This document shows positions 7,215 to 18,127 of a DNA stretch of 64,000 bases, one piece after another (the stretch's first letter is position 1; every line of letters starts with the position of its first letter). This DNA is from SURF-32 sp964648365. Lineage in GTDB: Bacteria; Planctomycetota; Phycisphaerae; UBA1845. Location: NCBI GenBank assembly GCA_964648365.1, contig CAZYLK010000003.1, positions 1 to 64,000 of the forward strand, read 5' to 3'. Under the pieces are notes generated by a model. That model was given only the letters and a program-made list of their open reading frames with translations. It was not told where the DNA came from and did not search any database. The translations under genes and the position numbers were made by a program.

Positions 7215-8549
7215 TCACCCGCAGTCCGCTTCCGCGCACACCTCGGGGCACTCAATCACGCACACCTCGTGCGACCCTTCCTGCCGCGTCCACTTCGCCT
7301 TGCCCTTGCCCTTGCGATTAAGCGAGACCGGCAGGACGTCCCCGCCATTGTTGGACAGTTGCAGCACGGTGCCTTCGGCCAGCCGCGTTTTGAGCTTCGC
7401 CTTGAGCTTGCTGTTCTTGCACGACGCCTTCAGCTTGCGGATGTCGTCGCAGTCGATGCCGGCCGCCGGGTCGAACAGCACCATGTCCTGCGGACGCGCA
7501 CCCGCCGCGAAGGGTGAGCCGTCCACCAGCGTCAGCTTTCCGTCCAGCTCGATGGCGTAGACCATCACGCCGACGCCCGGGTCGATCGAGCTTTCGTCGG
7601 TCACGAACAGGTACTTGTCGCTCGCCACCGCCTTGCGCACGTCGCTGCCGATGACCTGTACGCTGCCGGGAACGGCCTCCAGCGTGCCGTCCGGGTTGCG
7701 CTTCATGGTCATCACCGAATCGCTGACCACGTGGCAGACGAACACGAACCGCCCACTCGGGTCCATGGCCAGGTTGACGGCGCTGGTCTGACTGGTGGGG
7801 AAGGGCGAACCGGGCAGGTCGGTCAGCGAACCATCCGGCTGCACTTCGTAGCCTGCCAGCGCGTTATCCAGCCCCATGCCGACATACACATGCCGCCCGT
7901 CGGGCGACACGATGATCTCGAACGCGCCGCGCGTGCCGGGGATCGGATAGGGCGAACCGGGAAGCGCCCCGATCTCGCCGTCCGGAGAAACGGAATAGCC
8001 CTGCACGCCGTCGAACAGGTGCGACGTGTACGCATATCGCCCGTCGGGTGTGGCTGCGACTTCGTTGGGGAAGTTGTCGACCGCGTGGGGGGATCCCGGC
8101 CCGGCGACCAGCCGTTCATCCTCTAGGTTGAAGACGTAAAGCTCGTCGTCTCCGGCCGCGGGCGACAGGAGCACGTCGTTTCGCGTAAACGCCAGGCCCA
8201 GCGGCCCGTCGCCGGTCAGAAACGGCGCATCCGGCACGGGCGTCAGCGCGCCCGTCTCCCCGACGCGGAAGAGCCACAATTCCTCGACGTTTGCCTGTCC
8301 AGCGTTGGTGGCCGCCAGGTATCGCCCATCCGCGGTCAGGGCCAGCGCCGTGACGTTCTCGCCGGCCGCGAAGGGCGAGCCTTCTATTTCGACAAGCGTT
8401 CCGTCCGGGTTGACGGCGTAGACCGAAACCGTGTCGGACACATTGTTGCCGACGAACAGCGTGGCTTTCTGTGGCTGTGCCGGCGCTGATTGCACCAGGC
8501 ACGATCCGACACATGCGACGGCCAACAATGGGATGCTCGTGTGCTTCAT
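7215..8549 (-). CDS. Secreted beta-propeller protein (lactonase-like) with Lys-rich C-terminal domain
   Basis: 444 residues. Residues 1-25 are a signal peptide (HTSIPLLAVACVGSCLVQSAPA). About seven blades follow, each with a ...VYxVxPDGxLxxxxGSPFxxG unit, as in the 6-phosphogluconolactonase/YVTN-like propellers of extracellular proteins (SVYAVNPDGTLVEIEGSPF, YEVQPDGSLTDLPGSPF, VYAIELDGKLTLVDGSPF). True lactonase activity is unlikely to be readable from this, so it is best called a propeller domain. From about residue 375 there is a Cys- and Lys-rich domain (CDDIRKLKASCKNSKLKAKL ... NRKGKGKAKW) that resembles the tail of the FG-GAP protein at 26741-28297. It probably acts outside the cytoplasm. 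Confidence 0.8.
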   Translation of the reverse strand: MKHTSIPLLAVACVGSCLVQSAPAQPQKATLFVGNNVSDTVSVYAVNPDGTLVEIEGSPFAAGENVTALALTADGRYLAATNAGQANVEELWLFRVGETGALTPVPDAPFLTGDGPLGLAFTRNDVLLSPAAGDDELYVFNLEDERLVAGPGSPHAVDNFPNEVAATPDGRYAYTSHLFDGVQGYSVSPDGEIGALPGSPYPIPGTRGAFEIIVSPDGRHVYVGMGLDNALAGYEVQPDGSLTDLPGSPFPTSQTSAVNLAMDPSGRFVFVCHVVSDSVMTMKRNPDGTLEAVPGSVQVIGSDVRKAVASDKYLFVTDESSIDPGVGVMVYAIELDGKLTLVDGSPFAAGARPQDMVLFDPAAGIDCDDIRKLKASCKNSKLKAKLKTRLAEGTVLQLSNNGGDVLPVSLNRKGKGKAKWTRQEGSHEVCVIECPEVCAEADCG

Positions 8550-8870
8550 TCTCGTTTCCCCAGCGGAGCGGCGTCAGGTCGTGGGACTGACCCCGGCGTC
8601 GAGTGGATGTTCGCGGACCGGACGCCGCAGGATGCTCGATCTTACAGGAGAAACCATGTCGTTACAACGATACGGACAGTGTATCGCCACAGGCCTGCAC
8701 AGGCTGGCGCTTCTTGAACGCCGCCTGTTCTGCCACGCACCCCGCTGGACGCACTCATCGGCGCGCCACTTGGCCGATAACCCGCGCCCCGTCGGGACCG
8801 GTCAACTCCTGCCGCGGGCCGGCCGATCGTCCGAGAGCAGATCGTCGACAGGTTGCCTTACAGGTTACTC
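8550..8870. other. Divergent intergenic region
   Basis: Lies between the divergent propeller gene and the pseudopilin gene. An ATG at 8656 with AGGAG just upstream opens a frame to 8919, but its composition is not protein-like and it overlaps the pseudopilin start. No clear promoter was picked out. Confidence 0.4.
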
Positions 8871-9320
8871 ATGCAGCGTCGCGGGTTCAGTCTCGTCGAG
8901 GTGGTCATCGTCATCGTGATCATCGGCGTCGTGGCCGCCATCGCCGTGCCCCGGTTGACGTCGGCCAGCGGCAACGCCGCCGAATCTGCGGTGAGAGCGA
9001 ACCTGGCCGCGATGCGAACGGCGCTCGACCTCTACGCCGCAGATCACTACGGCAACTACCCGCCGTCGCTGACCGCGCTGGCCCGATACACGGACGCAAA
9101 CGGCGCCATGTCCAGTAATCGCACCGCGAGGTACAAGTTCGGCCCCTATCTGCGGGCCATCCCGCCCTGCCCCATCGGCCCGTCGAAGGGTGGAACCGGC
9201 TGGGGCGCCGCCAACGGCGACCCACCTTCGGCAGTAAGTGCAAGCCGGACCGTCGGCTGGCTCTACCATGCCGCGACGGGCGGCGTGTGGGTCAACGACA
9301 TCAACCACTTGGACAAGTGA
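8871..9320 (+). CDS. Type II secretion/type IV pilus-like pseudopilin (GspG class)
   Basis: 149 residues. The start MQRRGFSLVEVVIVIVIIGV is a class III prepilin signal: a short basic leader, cleavage before the Phe or after the Gly, Glu at mature position +5, then a hydrophobic helix ending IAVPRL. The C-terminal globular part has AVRANLAAMRTALDLYAADH and YPPSLTALARYTD, typical of GspG-like major pseudopilins, and FGPYLRAIPPCPIGPSKG, a motif shared with the second pseudopilin at 24429-24998. No secretion ATPase, peptidase or other Gsp gene is nearby, so this is an orphan substrate or component of a system encoded elsewhere. The ATG at 8871 puts the leader at the usual length. Confidence 0.88.
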   Translation: MQRRGFSLVEVVIVIVIIGVVAAIAVPRLTSASGNAAESAVRANLAAMRTALDLYAADHYGNYPPSLTALARYTDANGAMSSNRTARYKFGPYLRAIPPCPIGPSKGGTGWGAANGDPPSAVSASRTVGWLYHAATGGVWVNDINHLDK

Positions 9321-9483
9321 CGCCGGCGCACGGTCGCTATCAGTCCGAAGTACAACGTGGCGGTGCGTTACCGGACAGGCGCACGCGCTCTGCGGCGGGT
9401 GTCAAGCGATACTTCGGGTAGCGGCGCGTGTCGTGCGTCGTCTCTCAAGCGTCGTCGCTCGGGCATAACGGAGCCGCGTCCCC

Positions 9484-10299
9484 ATGTTCGCGCTGTGCCG
9501 ATACTGCAACCAGCGGATCAGCCTCAACGTGGCCGATCCGTCCTGTCAGCCGCCCTGTCCATCCTGCGGAATCGAGGAGCCGTTTTCCGATCCGGCGGGG
9601 AAACTCGACCCGTCGGGTCGCCTCGACCCCGAGGATGAATCGGTTCACGCCGCTCAAAGCCACGACCCGGCACGGCGCGACCGCATCGACCCAGACGAGA
9701 TCCCGATGCCCGCCAGCTTCCGGGTCGAACGGCGGCCGGACGGGATGCGCATCCTCCGTCGCTGGTCCCGATCTGCCGGCGCGGTGATGGCCGTCGTGTC
9801 GGTCGTCCTCGGCGCTGCCTCGGTGGGCATGTTCTACGGCCGGCCGACGGTCGAGTTCGCCCGGCAGGCCGGCGTCAACGTCTCGCATGACCCGATGGGG
9901 ATGGCGGTCGGCGGATGCGCGGTGATGCTCGCGTATGCCGCCTTCGCGTATTGCATCAACTGCACCCGCATCGACGTTGCCGACGGGCGGATCGTCATCC
10001 GCAACGGCCCGCTGCCCTGGATCGGCGACGACGACGTTCGCGCCGACCGGATCCGACAACTCTACGTCCGCGAGCAGGAAAAAGAGAACACGGACGACAG
10101 CGTCTATCGCTACTACGACCTGTTTGCCGAGTTCGACGACGGCCGCCGCGACGCGCTGATCCGCGAACTGCACGAACGCGACCACGCGCTCTTTCTGGAG
10201 CAGGAACTGGAGCGCCACCTGGGCATCGAGAACCGGCGGGTGCCGGGTGAGGTGGCCAAGCCGGTCCGACTGAGCCTCGCCTCCAGCGGGCGGGGCTGA
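9484..10299 (+). CDS. Zinc-ribbon membrane protein with PH-like C-terminal domain
   Basis: 271 residues. The first 30 hold two CxxC pairs (CRYC, CPSC), a likely zinc ribbon. A polar linker rich in Asp/Pro follows, then two transmembrane segments (AGAVMAVVSVVLGAASVGMF and MAVGGCAVMLAYAAFAY). After them RIDVADGRIVIRNGPLPW ... ADRIRQLYVREQ looks like the bacterial PH-like fold often found after paired helices in membrane proteins. The end is charged (RELHERDHALFLEQELERHL). It is the only plus-strand gene before three minus-strand RDD genes. Function unknown; a membrane-associated sensor or scaffold is possible. Confidence 0.75.
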   Translation: MFALCRYCNQRISLNVADPSCQPPCPSCGIEEPFSDPAGKLDPSGRLDPEDESVHAAQSHDPARRDRIDPDEIPMPASFRVERRPDGMRILRRWSRSAGAVMAVVSVVLGAASVGMFYGRPTVEFARQAGVNVSHDPMGMAVGGCAVMLAYAAFAYCINCTRIDVADGRIVIRNGPLPWIGDDDVRADRIRQLYVREQEKENTDDSVYRYYDLFAEFDDGRRDALIRELHERDHALFLEQELERHLGIENRRVPGEVAKPVRLSLASSGRG

Positions 10300-10402
10300 C
10301 GATGCCGCGCCGGTGCGCCGGCGTCGCGACGTCGGCTCAGGAGGCGGAGAACCGCAGCGCGAACGCGGCGAGGTCCGACAGCTCAGCAGGGGTCATGCGT
10401 TG

Positions 10403-11182
10403 CTACGCCTCCCGGGCGATTGCTGCTGACTGCTCCTTGACGCTCGCGCCGCACTCCGGGCACACGCCGGACGTATTACCCGTCAGGTCGTAGGCACAGT
10501 GGACGCAGTACCGTCCGCGCGGGTCGAAGGGCAACTTGTGAGCGTGGCGAACCCACACGACCCGTGTGCCGGCCCATTCGTCGCCCCACCGCGGGCCGCG
10601 CGCCATGCGCTGGGAGATGATGAGCAGATAGATGAAGATCACGAGCCAAGCGAGGACCGGCAGGAGGGTGTCCTCAAAAAGGCTTATGAGATTGACAAGG
10701 ACCATCGGCGCCACGATCGGCAGGTTACGCTTCAAAGAAAGCCCCGGACCGATGGGCTCGAACGTGTCCTCGCGCAAGACCTGGAGCCCTGCGATCCACT
10801 TGCCCGGCGAGCGCCCCCGAAAACCGTCCCTTACCCCGAACAGCAGGAGGAGCGCCACTCCCATGGCGGTCGCGATCAACATGATCCAGAGGGGCGGTTC
10901 GGGCGGTAAGGGCCCTGCCGCCGTCATCGCGCTCGACGCCATCGGCAACACCATGACGGCCGACATCGCGATGAGTTGCCCGATCGAGAGGAGAATGTAG
11001 TCAAGCAGGAACGCGCCCTGTCTGCGATTGGCCAGCCGGTAACAACACTTGCGGCAGACGTTTACGCCGTAGAGGTGATAGCGTCGCCGCTTCGCCAACC
11101 GAGGAAGGTGGCAGATCGGACATGACGGCGGCGTGTCCGCGTGAGGCAGGGTTGCCGTCGGCGGCGCTTCGGACGTGGTCAT
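10403..11182 (-). CDS. RDD-family membrane protein with two zinc ribbons (paralogue 3 of 3)
   Basis: 259 residues. CPIC...CRKC near the N-terminus (residues ~21-46) forms a first zinc-ribbon-like element. Three hydrophobic segments follow, with the RDD signature RDGFRGRSPGKWIAGLQVLR between them. The C-terminus carries YCVHCAYDLTGNTSGVCPEC, a second CxxC...CxxC ribbon with a layout very common in planctomycetes. It is one of three tandem minus-strand paralogues (10403, 11350, 12177). RDD proteins are small membrane proteins proposed to be transporters or channels, but the substrate is not predictable here. Confidence 0.8.
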   Translation of the reverse strand: MTTSEAPPTATLPHADTPPSCPICHLPRLAKRRRYHLYGVNVCRKCCYRLANRRQGAFLLDYILLSIGQLIAMSAVMVLPMASSAMTAAGPLPPEPPLWIMLIATAMGVALLLLFGVRDGFRGRSPGKWIAGLQVLREDTFEPIGPGLSLKRNLPIVAPMVLVNLISLFEDTLLPVLAWLVIFIYLLIISQRMARGPRWGDEWAGTRVVWVRHAHKLPFDPRGRYCVHCAYDLTGNTSGVCPECGASVKEQSAAIAREA

Positions 11183-11349
11183 GGCGCTTCGTGCTCCATA
11201 CGTGTGAGTGTCCGGCCGGCGGGAACACTATCGCAGGATCGCTCCCGCGCGAAGAAGCGGCGGCATCGGCATCGACGGGGGGCACCCGGGATCACCCGCG
11301 GCTGGACTCGGCGTCCACGGACAGGTTCGAGGCGTTCCCCGTTGCCGCG

Positions 11350-12138
11350 TCAAATGAGGCAACCCGGCGGGGAGGCGTCATGGCTGGATTGAATGGACGT
11401 ACTGCATTCCGGGCAGGCTCCGCTCACGTTCCCGCGAAGGTCATAGCCGCAGCGCGCGCAGTAGCTGCCGCTCGTATCGAAGGGCGAACGGTGGGCGAAG
11501 GGCATCCAGACCACGCGCGAGTCAGCCCATCCGTCGCCGGGCCGGGGTCCGTGTTTCAAACGCTCGCCCACCCACGCGAGGTAGGCGAGCAGGGCAAGTT
11601 GAAATACGGCCGCGAGCGGGGCCAGCAACGACGGTAGCGAGCCTTTCACGACGATGGCCCAACAGGCGAACAACGCCGCTGGCAGGTGCCGTTTGACGGA
11701 CGCGGTGAATCCGATCGGATGCAGCGTTCGCTTCTCGACGACGCGCAGCCGGGCGAGGCGTTTGCCGAGGGATGCCCCGCCGAATCCGTCCCGTGCCGCG
11801 AACATGCCTGACCAGAGCACGGCGGCCGTCGCCAGCGCAATGCTCAGCCACAGCGGCCGCATGGCCAGCGGCGGGGGCAGGCCTCCCGTCGTAGGATAGG
11901 CGAGTCGCAGCAGGATCGACTCAGTCAGGCCGAATACCGCCGCGAGCAGCGCGAGGTCCACCACGAACGCGAAGTACCGACGCTCCGCAAATCGCTCCCG
12001 GCATCGCCGGCACACGGCGACGTCGTAGACGGCGACGCCCGTCCCACAACGGCCGCCGCAGAGTGGGCAGGTGGAGGACGTGTCCGGCGCGCTCGGGCCA
12101 GGGCCACCCTCGAATGCCGTACTTGCCGTCGTATTCAA
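11350..12138 (-). CDS. RDD-family membrane protein with two zinc ribbons (paralogue 2 of 3)
   Basis: 262 residues from a TTG at 12138. That start places the first CPLC motif about 24 residues in, matching paralogue 3 (about 20), and avoids overlapping the upstream gene that ends at 12177. TTG codons at 12165 and 12171 are alternatives. The order is CPLCGGRCG/CRRC element, helices (FAFVVDLALLAAVFGL; LWLSIALATAAVLWSGMF), the RDD signature RDGFGGASLGKRLARLRVVE, then YCARCGYDLRGNVSGACPEC. The final residues (SIQSSHDASPPGCLI) are not shared with its siblings. Confidence 0.75.
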   Translation of the reverse strand: MNTTASTAFEGGPGPSAPDTSSTCPLCGGRCGTGVAVYDVAVCRRCRERFAERRYFAFVVDLALLAAVFGLTESILLRLAYPTTGGLPPPLAMRPLWLSIALATAAVLWSGMFAARDGFGGASLGKRLARLRVVEKRTLHPIGFTASVKRHLPAALFACWAIVVKGSLPSLLAPLAAVFQLALLAYLAWVGERLKHGPRPGDGWADSRVVWMPFAHRSPFDTSGSYCARCGYDLRGNVSGACPECSTSIQSSHDASPPGCLI

Positions 12139-12176
12139 GACTTGCTCGCCCTGGCTCGATCCCAAGTTCAATGCCG

Positions 12177-12932
12177 CTATTCCGCCGCCGCAATCACTGC
12201 TGAGTACTCTCGACTCTCGACGGGCGCTCCGCATTCGGGACACACGCCCGATACGTTGCCGCGCAGATCATACCCGCATTCCACGCAGTATCGGCCGGTG
12301 GGCACGAAGGGCGGGCGGTGGGCGTAGCGCTGCCAGATGACGCGCGCGCCGGCCCAGCGGTCGCCGGGCCGCAGCCCGTGGGTCAGCCGCTCGCCGAGCC
12401 ACAGAATGACCAGCACGGAGATCACCTTCACCGCCGGCGCAGGAGTCGCCCCGAGAAGCGGCCCGGCGATGCGCCCGAGCGGTTCGGCCGCTAATGCCGC
12501 CGCAATGAGCAGGTTGCGTTTGAGCGAGCGTGTCGGCCCGATCGACTCGAGTGAATCCGTGCGTACCACGCGCAGCCCGAGCAGCCGCTTGCCCGGCGAC
12601 CGACCGTCCCACCCGTCCTTGATCGCGAACAGCGGTATCCAGAGGAGCGTGAAGGCGTCCATCAGAAAGTCCGGCGTCTGCGGCGGCGGCGACAGCCAGG
12701 CCATCATCAGTCGCACCGACGCCGTGCACGCCGCGCTCAGCACCAAACAGTCCACCACAAACGCAAGCTGACGCCGGTTGGTCAGACCGTAGAGGCATTT
12801 CCGGCAGACGCTCGTTCCATAGAGCACATGCTTAGGCAACTGCGACGCCCGCCGCAGCCGGCACATCGGGCAAGACCGGAGCCCGCCCGAGGCCGGCGCC
12901 GCTGACCAGACCGTCGGCCGCGGCGTCGTCAT
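12177..12932 (-). CDS. RDD-family membrane protein with two zinc ribbons (paralogue 1 of 3)
   Basis: 251 residues, first of the three-gene minus-strand run. CPMC...CRKC lies at residues ~21-45, followed by LAFVVDCLVLSAACTASV and later helices, KDGWDGRSPGKRLLGLRVVR as the RDD signature, and YCVECGYDLRGNVSGVCPEC at the C-terminus. Spacing to the next gene is only ~38 bases, so co-transcription is likely. The promoter region lies partly inside or beyond the assembly gap at 12969. Confidence 0.8.
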   Translation of the reverse strand: MTTPRPTVWSAAPASGGLRSCPMCRLRRASQLPKHVLYGTSVCRKCLYGLTNRRQLAFVVDCLVLSAACTASVRLMMAWLSPPPQTPDFLMDAFTLLWIPLFAIKDGWDGRSPGKRLLGLRVVRTDSLESIGPTRSLKRNLLIAAALAAEPLGRIAGPLLGATPAPAVKVISVLVILWLGERLTHGLRPGDRWAGARVIWQRYAHRPPFVPTGRYCVECGYDLRGNVSGVCPECGAPVESREYSAVIAAAE

Positions 12933-12968
12933 CGTTTGCCACTCTCACGGTGGCCGGTCGAAGGCGCA

Positions 12969-13068
12969 NNNNNNNNNNNNNNNNNNNNNNNNNNNNNNNN
13001 NNNNNNNNNNNNNNNNNNNNNNNNNNNNNNNNNNNNNNNNNNNNNNNNNNNNNNNNNNNNNNNNNNNN
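12969..13068. other. Assembly gap (100 N)
   Basis: Exactly 100 N between the RDD gene run and the end of uvrB. The sequence on either side is not obviously repetitive, unlike the other two gaps. Confidence 0.98.
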
Positions 13069-13162
13069 GCGCTAAACCTCGACGCTTGACCGTTGCGGTG
13101 ATGACGACGATGGCGCTCCCCGGCCGAATTCAGTTCGCCGATGCGCCCCAGATCGACCTCCA

Positions 13163-15229
<2,067 letters not shown>

Positions 15230-15238
15230 GCTGTGTGG

Positions 15239-15324
15239 CACCGGCTTCCAGCCGGTGGTCTTTCTCATGTGGCACCGGTTTATAACCGGTGGTCTTCCGT
15301 TGTGGCACCGGTTTGTGACCGGTG
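15239..15324. repeat. Palindromic repeat family A, three copies upstream of uvrB
   Basis: Copies CACCGGCTTCCAGCCGGTG (15239-15257), CACCGGTTTATAACCGGTG (15273-15291) and CACCGGTTTGTGACCGGTG (15306-15324). The nearest arm ends 9 bases before the uvrB ATG. All are in the same orientation, separated by GGTCTT-type spacers. Confidence 0.85.
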
Positions 15325-15522
15325 GTCCTCGGGGCGCCCCGCAGCGCCGTCCTTCCCGATCGCACACCCGCGGCCGCGCGGTTTCTGCGTCCACCCCCGT
15401 AGACGCAACGACCGACGAAGCATAGCCTGTTCACGGTCTTGGGGCACGCCCGGATTGTACTGCGAGGAATTCTGCGGGCCGCGAGGTGGTTCGCTGCGGA
15501 AACGCCGACAGATCGAGAGCCG

Positions 15523-16011
15523 ATGACAACGCCTCGCTCACGCAAACCTCGGTACGGGGCGGCCATCCTCATGTCGGTGCTGCTCGGCGCCTGGTATGCC
15601 GCGATCTTCTGGGCGCTCGACGACGCCTACTTCTGGAGTGAGCCGTCGGCGGCGCTATTCACCGGACTGATCTGCGGTTCGCCGATCGGCCTCCTCTGTG
15701 CGCCTCTTGCCAGCATGGCGCTGGCGCGCAAGCGAATCCGGACCGCGGCCACTTACCTCTTCCTCATCGTCTCTCCCGCAGTTCCGATCGTGAGCTACGG
15801 ATTGTCCGCGTTCGATTCCGATGGGCCGACTATTGTCGCCACGATCGTCGGCGTCTACATCCTGTCGTGCATGTTACTCGGGCGTATCCTGCCGGACGTT
15901 GTCTTTGATCCGCGCTACTGCGCCCGCTGCGGTTACGATCTGACGGGCAACGAGTCCGGCCGTTGCAGCGAATGCGGTGCAGCCATCAGCGGCGACAACG
16001 CAGCCACGTGA
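15523..16011 (+). CDS. Small membrane protein with C-terminal zinc ribbon
   Basis: 162 residues from the ATG at 15523. There are four hydrophobic segments (AAILMSVLLGAWYAAIFWAL, ALFTGLICGSPIGLLCAPL, ATYLFLIVSPAVPIV, IVATIVGVYILSCMLLG), then YCARCGYDLTGNESGRCSECG, the same zinc-ribbon type seen at the ends of the RDD proteins at 10403-12932. It is divergent from uvrB and ends 13 bases before the convergent TPR gene. Function unknown. The ribbon sits on the same side of the membrane as the C-terminus, presumably cytoplasmic. Confidence 0.75.
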   Translation: MTTPRSRKPRYGAAILMSVLLGAWYAAIFWALDDAYFWSEPSAALFTGLICGSPIGLLCAPLASMALARKRIRTAATYLFLIVSPAVPIVSYGLSAFDSDGPTIVATIVGVYILSCMLLGRILPDVVFDPRYCARCGYDLTGNESGRCSECGAAISGDNAAT

Positions 16012-16024
16012 GCGACGCCGGCGG

Positions 16025-17761
16025 TTACGGTTCCGTCTGGCTCGCCTCAAGCGACTTGCGCAGCATCCACTCCGACAGCCGATACTCGATAAAGTACCGC
16101 ACATCCGTCGCCACACACTTCTCAAACCACGGCTTCGCCTCCTCGAAGCGCCCGCCGTCGTGATAGTGCTTCAAGCCGACGTAGAACGTCGCCTCACACG
16201 CGCGCTCGTCCCCCGTGCCGTCCTTCAACAGCGCGGCTTCCGCGATTTCGCCTGCAACGAACCGTAGCAGCCGTCCGCCCCACGACTGCGGATGCGTCTT
16301 GTCGACCGCCTGCCGGATCACCTCCGCCGCCCGTTCCGAGTCGCCAGAGTCCTCCAGCATGTGCCACAGCAGCAGCGCGGTGTACGGCTCGGCGGGGTCA
16401 ATCTTGAGCGCCTTCTCAAGGTCCGCCACAGCCCCGGCCGCGTCGCCGGACTGCCACCGCGTCACGCCGCGAGCCATGCGATACGTCGCTGAGTCGTACC
16501 GCTCGATCGCGAGCGAGTAGTCCGCGAGCGCCGCCGCCAGATCGCCGCTGCGGCCGTGGATGTTCGCCCGGATGACGTACAACTCGCCGACGTTCGGCAT
16601 CTGGGCGATCAGCCCGTCGAGATCGGCCAGGGCGTCGCCGATGCGTCCAGACTCGTCGCACACTTCGACGATCTGTCGCGCCGCCCAGGTGTTCCGCGGC
16701 CACTGCGCCGTCATCCGCCGCAGCACCTTCAGCGCCGCGTCGTACCGCTTGTTGTACCTTTCGACCCAGGCCCGCGCCTCCAGGACGGAGTAATTGTTCG
16801 CATCGATGCGCTCGGCGTAGTCGAGCACGCGCTTCGCATCCGCCGGCCGGTCCACCAGCAGGTAGAGCCGCACCATCTGCGCCCACGCCACGGGGAACGA
16901 GTCGCCCTCCAGCACGACCGGTTCCAGCACTTTCACCGCCTCGTCGTACCGGCCGACCTGCTCCAGCACGCGGGCAAGGTTATGCGCGGCATACATGTCG
17001 TCGCGGTTGCGATTGACAACCTCCTGCATGATCGGCGTGCCTTCCTCGCCGCGGCCAAGCCGGCCCAGCAGCAGGCCCAGGTTGAGCCGGGCCGCCCGGT
17101 CGGCGGGCGTCAGCTCCAGCACCCGCCGGTAGCCGGCTTCCGCCGCCTCCGCCCGGCCGGACTCGTCGTTGCACCTGGCCCAGCACGTCCAGAACAGCGG
17201 CGACGACTGCACCTCGGGCAGATCCTTGAGCTTCTCAAGTTCCGTCACGGATGCCGACCAGTCGTTTCGCAAGAAGCCCGGCAGGCGGCAGACCTCTACA
17301 CGCACGTTCAGATCATCGGGGTCGACGCGCTGGGCCTGCTGGATCATCTGAACGGCCTCGCGCAGACGATAGAGCCGCATGTACACGTGCGCAATCTCGA
17401 CGAGCGCCGGCCCGCTGCCGCCGGGCGTCTTCGCGTGACAAGTCTCGAAGTCCTTCACGGCCGCGTCGTACACGTCCTGCCGATACTCGCGACCGCACAG
17501 TTCGGCCAGTTCGAAGTACTGCTTGCCGCGTTGCAGGTAGAGATCGGGGTTGGCTTCGTCCTCGGCGATCTGTTCTTTCAGTGCGGCGATCGCGTCGCGG
17601 ACCTTCATCTCTTCCGGGCTGGCCTTCCGCGTGAGACGTTTGCAGCCCGGCAGGGCCGCGGCCAGCAGCGCTGCACCTGCAAGAAGCAGACAGAACCGCC
17701 GCCGATTCTCGAACGTCCAGAATCCCCCGTGGGGCCGTACCGATGCCCGGACTTGCCGCAT
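16025..17761 (-). CDS. TPR-repeat lipoprotein
   Basis: 578 residues from the ATG at 17761, chosen for GAGGTG seven bases upstream over an ATG at 17776. A lipoprotein signal is visible: FCLLLAGAALLAAALPGC, with the lipobox Cys at about residue 40. The rest is a run of tetratricopeptide repeats, for example AAVKDFETCHAKTPGG, AEAGYRRVLELTPADRAARL, DEAVKVLEPVVLEGDSFPVA and LADYSLAIERYDSATYRMAR. TPR arrays mediate protein-protein contacts. The protein is probably anchored in a membrane facing the periplasm. It is convergent with the gene at 15523-16011. Confidence 0.85.
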   Translation of the reverse strand: MRQVRASVRPHGGFWTFENRRRFCLLLAGAALLAAALPGCKRLTRKASPEEMKVRDAIAALKEQIAEDEANPDLYLQRGKQYFELAELCGREYRQDVYDAAVKDFETCHAKTPGGSGPALVEIAHVYMRLYRLREAVQMIQQAQRVDPDDLNVRVEVCRLPGFLRNDWSASVTELEKLKDLPEVQSSPLFWTCWARCNDESGRAEAAEAGYRRVLELTPADRAARLNLGLLLGRLGRGEEGTPIMQEVVNRNRDDMYAAHNLARVLEQVGRYDEAVKVLEPVVLEGDSFPVAWAQMVRLYLLVDRPADAKRVLDYAERIDANNYSVLEARAWVERYNKRYDAALKVLRRMTAQWPRNTWAARQIVEVCDESGRIGDALADLDGLIAQMPNVGELYVIRANIHGRSGDLAAALADYSLAIERYDSATYRMARGVTRWQSGDAAGAVADLEKALKIDPAEPYTALLLWHMLEDSGDSERAAEVIRQAVDKTHPQSWGGRLLRFVAGEIAEAALLKDGTGDERACEATFYVGLKHYHDGGRFEEAKPWFEKCVATDVRYFIEYRLSEWMLRKSLEASQTEP

Positions 17762-18127
17762 GTCACAACACCTCAACCCTTCGATGACATCAACCCGCCG
17801 TTGCGGACCGCCCGGACATTCTACCCCGATCGCCCCATGCGATCAGCCCGCGGGGGGCACTCCCTCGTCCCGTAAGTCGATGCCGCCGGAGCGATCGACC
17901 GGCCGGGCGGGAGGACGCCTTGGGAACAACGCCCGCCGGAAGCTATACTGGACATCGGCGACAGGCTCGGACGCCGCGCTGGGTCGGAACCGGGCCGGCG
18001 GCGGGGCGGGCGCGCAGCCCGACTCGGGAGATGGCCCTGCAAGGGGGACTCCGCGCGGGCTGAAGCCTCGCGGCTCGCAGGATCCAGATCCGTCGCTGAT
18101 GTCACGCACCGAGGGGGACCGTGTTCC
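17762..18127. other. Intergenic region with a palindromic repeat
   Basis: The region lies between divergent genes. It contains CCGCGCGGGCTGAAGCC at 18051-18067 followed by TCGCGG, the same family as copies at 49181-49202 and 49305-49327. No gene was identified. Confidence 0.5.

Noticed and set aside
8656..8919. Small frame with AGGAG and ATG upstream of the pseudopilin gene
   Set aside because: Composition is low-complexity Ser/Arg and it overlaps the pseudopilin start in another frame.
15230..15394. Longer UvrB starting at 15394
   Set aside because: The extra residues are repeat-encoded, and MTDFQIVSEFKPRGDQP is the family-typical start. Kept only as a finding about the leader.
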